Shown piece by piece: positions 6,012-9,920 of a stretch of DNA of 9,920 bases (its first letter is position 1; each line of letters starts with the position of its first letter). Under the pieces are notes generated by a model. That model saw nothing but the letters and a program-made list of their open reading frames with translations, did no database searches and was not told the DNA's origin. A program made the translations under genes and the position numbers. Source of the DNA: Reyranella sp. (GTDB taxonomy: Bacteria > Pseudomonadota > Alphaproteobacteria > Reyranellales > Reyranellaceae); contig SCVT01000061.1 in the NCBI GenBank assembly GCA_004296815.1, forward strand, positions 1 through 9,920. Reading direction: 5' to 3'.

Positions 6012-7322
6012 ATGCGCTCCTACGCCAAGTCGATCGCCCTTCACGAAAAAGCCCGCAGGAATCTCGCCGGCGGCGTCAGCAGCAACGTCCGGTATGCCAG
6101 CGTTCCCGTGCCGCTCTTCTTCGCCCGTGGCGAGGGCGCGCGGCTCTACGACATCGATGGCAACGTCCACATCGACTACGTGCTGGGCAACGGCCCGGCG
6201 ATCCTGGGACATGCACCGAAGAAGGTGATCGAGGCGGTCGCGGCCTCGCTGGGCGACGGCCAGCTCTTCGCGGCGCAAAACCCGCGCGAGGCCGAGCTCG
6301 CCGAACGTTTGTGCGCTCTGCTGCCCGGCGCCGAGGTCGTGCGCTTCTGCACTTCGGGCACCGAGGCGGTGCTGATGGCGATGCGGCTCGCGCGCGCCTT
6401 CACCGGCCGCGACAAGATCCTGAAGTTCGAGGGCCACTACCACGGCTGGAGCGACCAGGCCTATATCAGCGCGCGGCCGTCGCTGAACGAGGCAGGACCG
6501 GCTGACGCGCCGGTCCCCGTCGCGGGATCACCCGGCATGCCGGCGAGCGTCCTGGACGACGTCGTGGTCTGCGGCTGGAACGACCTCGATCTGCTGGAAC
6601 AGGCGCTCGCACGTCATCGCGGCGAGATCGCCGCCGTCATCATGGAACCGGTCATGGTGAACGGCGGGGCGGTCGTGCCACGGCCGGGCTATCTGGAAGG
6701 TGCGAAGAAACTCTGTCGCGAGCACGGTGCGCTGCTGATCCTCGACGAGGTGATCACCGGCTTCCGCGTCGGCTTGGGCGGCGCGCAGGCGGCGTTCGGC
6801 GTGACCGCCGACCTCGGCGTCTATGCCAAGGCGGTGGCGGCGGGCTTTCCGCTCGCCATGGTCGCCGGTCGGCGCGACGTCATGGACACGCTGGTCGATC
6901 GCGGTGTGATGCATGGCGGCACCTACAACGGCAACGTCCAGAGCATGGCGGCGGCGCTCGCTGCACTCGATCTCCTGGAAGCGAACGACGGTGCGCTCTA
7001 CCGCGATCTCGAGTCGCGGGGCCGCGAGTTGATGCAGGGGCTGGACGCGCTCGCGGCGAAGCACGGCCTGCCGATCGTCGTGCAGGGCATGCCGGCGATC
7101 TTCCAGACGTTCTTCACCTCGGGACTCGCGCCGACGAACTATCGCGAGGCCGCCGCCTGCGACCGCGATGCGATGCTGGCCTTCCATGCCGCGCTGCAAG
7201 AGGAGGGGGTGCGCGTGCAGCAGGCGGGCAAGTGGTTCCTCTCCACGGCGCACGACAGGCCGGTGATCGAGGAGACGCTGGCGGGCGCGGATCGCGCCAT
7301 GGCAAGGCTGGCGCGCGCCTGA
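6012..7322 (+). CDS. Class III (fold-type I) aminotransferase, glutamate-1-semialdehyde aminomutase-like
   Basis: A 436-residue PLP enzyme resembling glutamate-1-semialdehyde 2,1-aminomutase (HemL) and the related beta-amino acid/omega-aminotransferases. Visible landmarks from Met 1 at 6012 are NLAGGVSSNVR (17-27), CTSGTEAVLMAMRLAR (113-128) for the PLP phosphate site, EGHYHGWSD (140-148), LDEVITGFR (244-252) with the ring-nitrogen Asp at D245, and the Schiff-base lysine at K273 in VYAKAVAAGFP. True HemL proteins usually have GKxxGGGxP around that lysine; this one has AKAVAAGFP, so a catabolic transaminase is more likely than a tetrapyrrole enzyme. An in-frame ATG at 5949 would add 21 residues, but those codons run through the operator palindrome and do not resemble the family N-terminus, so 6012 is preferred. 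No strong ribosome site precedes 6012. The gene diverges from the GntR gene and precedes mvaB by 60 bp, so the two may be co-transcribed. Confidence 0.85.
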   Translation: MRSYAKSIALHEKARRNLAGGVSSNVRYASVPVPLFFARGEGARLYDIDGNVHIDYVLGNGPAILGHAPKKVIEAVAASLGDGQLFAAQNPREAELAERLCALLPGAEVVRFCTSGTEAVLMAMRLARAFTGRDKILKFEGHYHGWSDQAYISARPSLNEAGPADAPVPVAGSPGMPASVLDDVVVCGWNDLDLLEQALARHRGEIAAVIMEPVMVNGGAVVPRPGYLEGAKKLCREHGALLILDEVITGFRVGLGGAQAAFGVTADLGVYAKAVAAGFPLAMVAGRRDVMDTLVDRGVMHGGTYNGNVQSMAAALAALDLLEANDGALYRDLESRGRELMQGLDALAAKHGLPIVVQGMPAIFQTFFTSGLAPTNYREAAACDRDAMLAFHAALQEEGVRVQQAGKWFLSTAHDRPVIEETLAGADRAMARLARA

Positions 7323-7382
7323 AGAAATCGCGCAAGACCTGCGCGCCGTGATGCAGTATGGGTCCGCATCCCGGAGGCGAAG

Positions 7383-8291
7383 ATGAACTTTCCCAAGACG
7401 GTCAGGCTCGTGGAAGTAGGCCCGCGCGACGGGCTGCAGAACGAGGCCAAGCCCGTGCCGGTCGAGGCCAAGATCGCGCTGATCGATGCGCTGTCGGCCG
7501 CCGGCCATTCCGCCGTCGAGGCGGGCTCCTTCGTGTCGCCCAAGTGGGTGCCGCAGATGGCCAGCACCGACGAGGTGATGGCCCGCATCAAGCGCAAGCC
7601 CGGCGTCTCCTATCCCGTGCTGGTGCCCAACAAGCAGGGCATGAACGGCGCCGTCGAGGCGAAGTGCGAGGAGATCGCGATCTTCACCGCGGCCTCGGAA
7701 GCGTTCTGCCGCAAGAACACCAACTGCTCGATCGACGAAAGCTTCGAGCGCTTCGCGCCGGTCATGGAAGCCGCGCAGAAGCACGGCATGAAGGTGCGTG
7801 GCTACGTCTCGACCGTGATCGCCTGTCCCTACGACGGCAAGGTGGCGCCCGAGAAGGTGGCCGAGGTTTCCGACCGGCTGTTCCGCATGGGCTGCTACGA
7901 GGTCTCGCTCGGCGACACGATCGGCGTCGGCACACCGGGCGAATGCGTCGCCATGATCGACGCGGTCGCGCAGAAGGTGCCGCGGGAAAAGATCGCGGCA
8001 CATTTCCACGACACCTACGGCCAGTCACTGGCCAACATCCTCGCCGTCATGGAGCGCGGCATCGCGGTGTTCGACACGGCAGTCGCGGGTCTCGGCGGTT
8101 GTCCTTATGCCAAGGGCGCGTCGGGCAATGTCGGCACCGAGGACGTGATCTACCTGATGAACGGACTCGGCATCCGCCACGGCGTCGATCTCGATGCCAT
8201 CGCCAGGGCGGGCCGCGAGATCTGCACGGCGCTCGGCCGCGAGCCTGCCTCCAAGGTCGCACAGGCGCTCAAGGCGAAGCAGGCCGCCTGA
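7383..8291 (+). CDS. mvaB: Hydroxymethylglutaryl-CoA lyase
   Basis: This 302-residue TIM-barrel enzyme cleaves (S)-HMG-CoA to acetyl-CoA and acetoacetate, the last step of leucine degradation, in the cytoplasm with a divalent metal. The sequence shows VEVGPRDGLQNE with R15 and metal-ligand D16, EAGSFVSPKWVPQM with E46, AHFHDTYGQ with H207 and H209 as metal ligands, and GLGGCPYAKGASGNVG with the active-site cysteine C240 and N249. The length equals the usual bacterial enzyme. A GGAGG site at 7373-7377 lies 5 bases before the ATG. The upstream 60 bp hold no obvious promoter, so transcription from the aminotransferase promoter is plausible. Its 3' end overlaps the opposing TetR gene by 23 bp. 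In many genomes this gene sits directly beside the MCC genes; here they are about 5.9 kb apart with unrelated genes between. 2-isopropylmalate synthase-type relatives are ruled out by the C240 motif. Confidence 0.95.
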   Translation: MNFPKTVRLVEVGPRDGLQNEAKPVPVEAKIALIDALSAAGHSAVEAGSFVSPKWVPQMASTDEVMARIKRKPGVSYPVLVPNKQGMNGAVEAKCEEIAIFTAASEAFCRKNTNCSIDESFERFAPVMEAAQKHGMKVRGYVSTVIACPYDGKVAPEKVAEVSDRLFRMGCYEVSLGDTIGVGTPGECVAMIDAVAQKVPREKIAAHFHDTYGQSLANILAVMERGIAVFDTAVAGLGGCPYAKGASGNVGTEDVIYLMNGLGIRHGVDLDAIARAGREICTALGREPASKVAQALKAKQAA

Positions 8292-8925
8292 CCTTGCCGC
8301 CGCCGGGCTTCTCGGCAGCGCCGTAGAGGATGGCCGAGATCATCGACCGGTAGCGGGTGTGCAACTCGTCGATCGGGATCGGGGGCACGGCCTGATTGGT
8401 GCCGCGCGCGCCGTCGCAAAGGGTCTGCGCCAGCGTGGCGAGATCGGTGCCGGGCCTGACGAGGATCGTGCGGCGCGCCTGCATGTCGGCCAGCAGCTCC
8501 GCGACCTGGGCCTGGAAGTCGATCGCCACCGCCACGATGAGGTCGCGGCAGCGCCGGAAGGCCTGGTCGTTGATCTCCAGCGCGTGCGGCGAGCGGGCGA
8601 GGCGGCGGCGCGCGTCGCCGTAGCGGACGTTCATCGTCTCGGTGAGGACATCGACGGCGCTGCCGCCGTCCTCCAGCACCTTGCGGCCGGCACCGATTCC
8701 CTTGGCGATCGACACGTGGTTGTAGAAGTCGATCCAGTACCGGAAGGCCTCCTCCTTGCTGGAGAAGTGATGATAGAGCGCGCGCCGGCTGAAGCCGCAG
8801 AGCTCCGCCAGCCCGCTCATGGTCAGGTGCTCGTAGCCATGGTCGAAAAACGCCTGTCGCAGGCGCTCGGCGAGGCTTTCCGATCCCGAGGGTGACGGCT
8901 TGTTCACCCTTCTCATATTGCACAT
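8269..8925 (-). CDS. TetR-family transcriptional regulator
   Basis: A 218-residue one-component regulator. The N-terminal TetR DNA-binding domain covers about residues 14-62, with the helix-turn-helix LTMSGLAELCGFSRRALYHHFSSKEEAF (34-61) including the characteristic YHHFxSKE. The remaining helical part (about 65-205) is the ligand-binding and dimerisation domain; its ligand cannot be told. The C-terminus is short and basic (KPGGGKVRRP). The ATG at 8925 is the first in-frame start; a second ATG at 8916 is possible, and neither has a convincing ribosome site. The start codon lies within an inverted repeat that could be its own operator. It diverges from the winged-helix gene at 9006, its likeliest target besides itself, and overlaps the end of mvaB tail to tail. 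Confidence 0.9.
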   Translation of the reverse strand: MCNMRRVNKPSPSGSESLAERLRQAFFDHGYEHLTMSGLAELCGFSRRALYHHFSSKEEAFRYWIDFYNHVSIAKGIGAGRKVLEDGGSAVDVLTETMNVRYGDARRRLARSPHALEINDQAFRRCRDLIVAVAIDFQAQVAELLADMQARRTILVRPGTDLATLAQTLCDGARGTNQAVPPIPIDELHTRYRSMISAILYGAAEKPGGGKVRRPASP

Positions 8926-8944
8926 ATTTGAGAAATATGAGAAG
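8909..8944. promoter_or_regulatory. Nested inverted repeats over the TetR start, probable TetR operator
   Basis: Two overlapping perfect inverted repeats occur: CTTCTCATATT (8909-8919) pairs with AATATGAGAAG (8934-8944), and CATATTT (8923-8929) pairs with AAATATG (8933-8939) around a 3-base GAG centre. The right arm is shared, so the block has three related half-sites. The inner repeat, 17 bp in total, is the size of a typical TetR operator and contains the TetR gene's start codon. The AT-rich block stands out from its GC-rich surroundings and also lies upstream of the divergent gene at 9006. TTGAGA at 8928-8933 could be a -35 for the plus-strand gene, but no good -10 follows. Confidence 0.6.
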
Positions 8945-8992
8945 TCCTTTGTACAGCTCGGCCCCGACAGGTGGGAATGTCCAGACCGCAGC

Positions 8993-8998
8993 AGAGGG
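8993..8998 (+). promoter_or_regulatory. Shine-Dalgarno site of the gene starting at 9006
   Basis: AGAGGG is placed 7 bases before ATG 9006. It supports this start for the window-edge gene over the Met at codon 3. Confidence 0.5.
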
Positions 8999-9005
8999 TG
9001 ACGTC

Positions 9006-9920
9006 ATGGCGATGACGGCAGAGACGCTCCTGGCGCATCCAGGCCTGCGCGCCAGCCTGCGTCAGCAGGCCAGCCTGCTGGCGCAAGCCTACGACGCCAA
9101 CCCGCGCGTCGGCACCGTCTTCGCCACGCAGCAGCGCTGGCTGATGGCGCATATCGGCCTCGCCCTTGCCTTCCGCGCCGGCACGCCCGGCCGGCCGGGC
9201 AACATCAGCAACGCGCAGTTCTTCGATGTCGTCGCCCTGCATGACGTCGCCAGCCGCAACACCGCCGACGCCTTCATCAAGGAGATGGAGAAGTACGGCT
9301 ACGTGCGCGTCGTCGCCGATCCGTCCGACCGGCGCCGGCGTCCGGTCGAGCCGACCGAACTGAGCGTCGCCGAGATCCACGGCTGGGTCGCCATCCATCT
9401 TTCGACCCTGGATCGGCTCGATGATGGCCGCCGCCTGGCGACCTATCTCGACCGGCCGGAGCGGCTTGGGGTCCTGCATCCGCTGATCGCCGACGGACTC
9501 CTGTCGTCGCACGGAGTCCGCGCGCCGGAGCGCGCGTTCTCGCTGTTCACTTGGCTCGACAAGGGCGGCCTCGTGATGGAGCGCCTGGTTGCCGGCCTCG
9601 AGGAGACGGCGGCCGATGTCGACCGCATCCCGACCGGCGTGATCTCGGTCGCCGCGATGGCGGAGTGGCTGAGGCTTTCGCGCACCCATCTCGCGCGCAA
9701 GCTGCACGAGGCCGAGGCGATGGGCAGCATCGGCTGGCAGGGCAGGCGCGGCCATTCGGTGATGTGGGTGTCCCGCGGATTCCTCGACGAGTATGCGCTC
9801 GCGCAGGCCGCCAAGCTCACCGTCGTCGACGCGGCCTTCGAGGCGTGCTTCGCCGATGCCGCCGGCCAGGCCGCGCCGACGGCGAAGAATGCTCCCAGTA
9901 ATAGTTGGCGTTCGGGTGTC
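9006..9920 (+). CDS. Putative transcription factor with two winged-helix segments (3' partial)
   Basis: An unbroken frame of 305 codons runs to the window edge without a stop, so the C-terminus is missing. The first putative winged helix spans about residues 40-118: TQQRWLMAHIGLALAFR as an entry helix, NISNAQFFDVVALHDVASRNTADAFIKEMEKYGYV as the helix-turn-helix, then a wing with DPSDRRRRPVEPTE (105-118), which strongly resembles the DPxDRR wing of MarR proteins. A second helix-turn-helix-like segment lies at about 210-262: VISVAAMAEWLRLSRTHLARKLHEAEAMG followed by a possible wing. I do not recognise a named family for the whole arrangement. No membrane segment or enzyme motif is visible. A ribosome site precedes ATG 9006. 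It diverges from the TetR gene across 80 bp holding the nested repeats, so TetR control is likely. Codon use matches a real gene: third positions are mainly G/C and the opposite-strand frame has no family resemblance. Confidence 0.72.
   Translation, partial: MAMTAETLLAHPGLRASLRQQASLLAQAYDANPRVGTVFATQQRWLMAHIGLALAFRAGTPGRPGNISNAQFFDVVALHDVASRNTADAFIKEMEKYGYVRVVADPSDRRRRPVEPTELSVAEIHGWVAIHLSTLDRLDDGRRLATYLDRPERLGVLHPLIADGLLSSHGVRAPERAFSLFTWLDKGGLVMERLVAGLEETAADVDRIPTGVISVAAMAEWLRLSRTHLARKLHEAEAMGSIGWQGRRGHSVMWVSRGFLDEYALAQAAKLTVVDAAFEACFADAAGQAAPTAKNAPSNSWRSGV

Noticed and set aside
6012..7322. Calling the gene hemL
   Set aside because: The region around the catalytic lysine departs from the HemL pattern and the neighbours are catabolic genes, so the tetrapyrrole role is not supported.
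6528..8009. A 493-codon minus-strand open frame
   Set aside because: It is antisense to the class III aminotransferase and HMG-CoA lyase, both of which have clear catalytic motifs; its composition is His/Arg/Ala-rich with no recognisable family.
8913..9755. A 280-codon minus-strand open frame
   Set aside because: It overlaps the TetR start region and the plus-strand winged-helix frame; the plus-strand frame has helix-turn-helix and DPSDRR wing features while this one has none.
1..9920. Horizontal transfer, prophage, CRISPR or toxin-antitoxin island
   Set aside because: Base composition and codon use are even across the genes, all are housekeeping or regulatory families, and no integrase, transposase, direct-repeat array or attachment site was seen.

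Overview
The window looks like ordinary chromosome from a GC-rich alphaproteobacterium. Gene density is high, codons strongly favour G/C at the third position, several genes overlap by a few bases, and the families present (RutG-like permease, DUF2189, lipocalin-like domain, FCD-type GntR) are common in Rhizobiales and Rhodospirillales relatives. A genus cannot be named from this sequence alone. No tRNA, rRNA, CRISPR array, insertion sequence or phage gene was seen.

Layout. (1) 1-1850, plus strand: the 3' three-quarters of a 3-methylcrotonyl-CoA carboxylase biotin-carboxylase subunit (mccA), overlapping by 4 bp a small lipocalin-like protein. (2) 1851-4066, minus strand: a DUF2189 membrane protein followed by a RutG-like NCS2 uracil/xanthine permease. 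The permease stop codon directly abuts the stop codon of the lipocalin-like gene. A 24-bp GC-rich hairpin lies between the two membrane genes. (3) 4067-4219: no gene, but three small perfect hairpins in a row. (4) 4220-5922, minus strand: a GntR/FCD regulator and, 14 bp downstream, a fold-type-IV PLP aminotransferase (branched-chain aminotransferase-like). (5) 5923-6011: a divergent control region with a perfect 18-bp palindrome. (6) 6012-8291, plus strand: a class III aminotransferase related to glutamate-1-semialdehyde aminomutase, then HMG-CoA lyase (mvaB). (7) 8269-8925, minus strand: a TetR-family regulator whose 3' end overlaps mvaB. (8) 8926-9005: a second divergent control region with nested inverted repeats overlapping the TetR start codon. 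(9) 9006 to the window end: an uninterrupted reading frame for a protein with two apparent winged-helix segments, cut off by the window edge.

How the genes may work together. MccA and HMG-CoA lyase belong to leucine breakdown (MCC makes 3-methylglutaconyl-CoA; HMG-CoA lyase performs the final cleavage to acetyl-CoA and acetoacetate). A branched-chain aminotransferase-like enzyme could supply the first step. The GntR regulator, the palindrome and the two divergent aminotransferase transcripts look like one locally controlled amino-acid or amine catabolic module. The substrates of the two aminotransferases are inferred, not shown. The TetR/winged-helix pair appears to be a separate divergent regulatory unit. 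I did not find a clearly new biological system. The best leads are the GntR palindrome module and the TetR/double-winged-helix pair.
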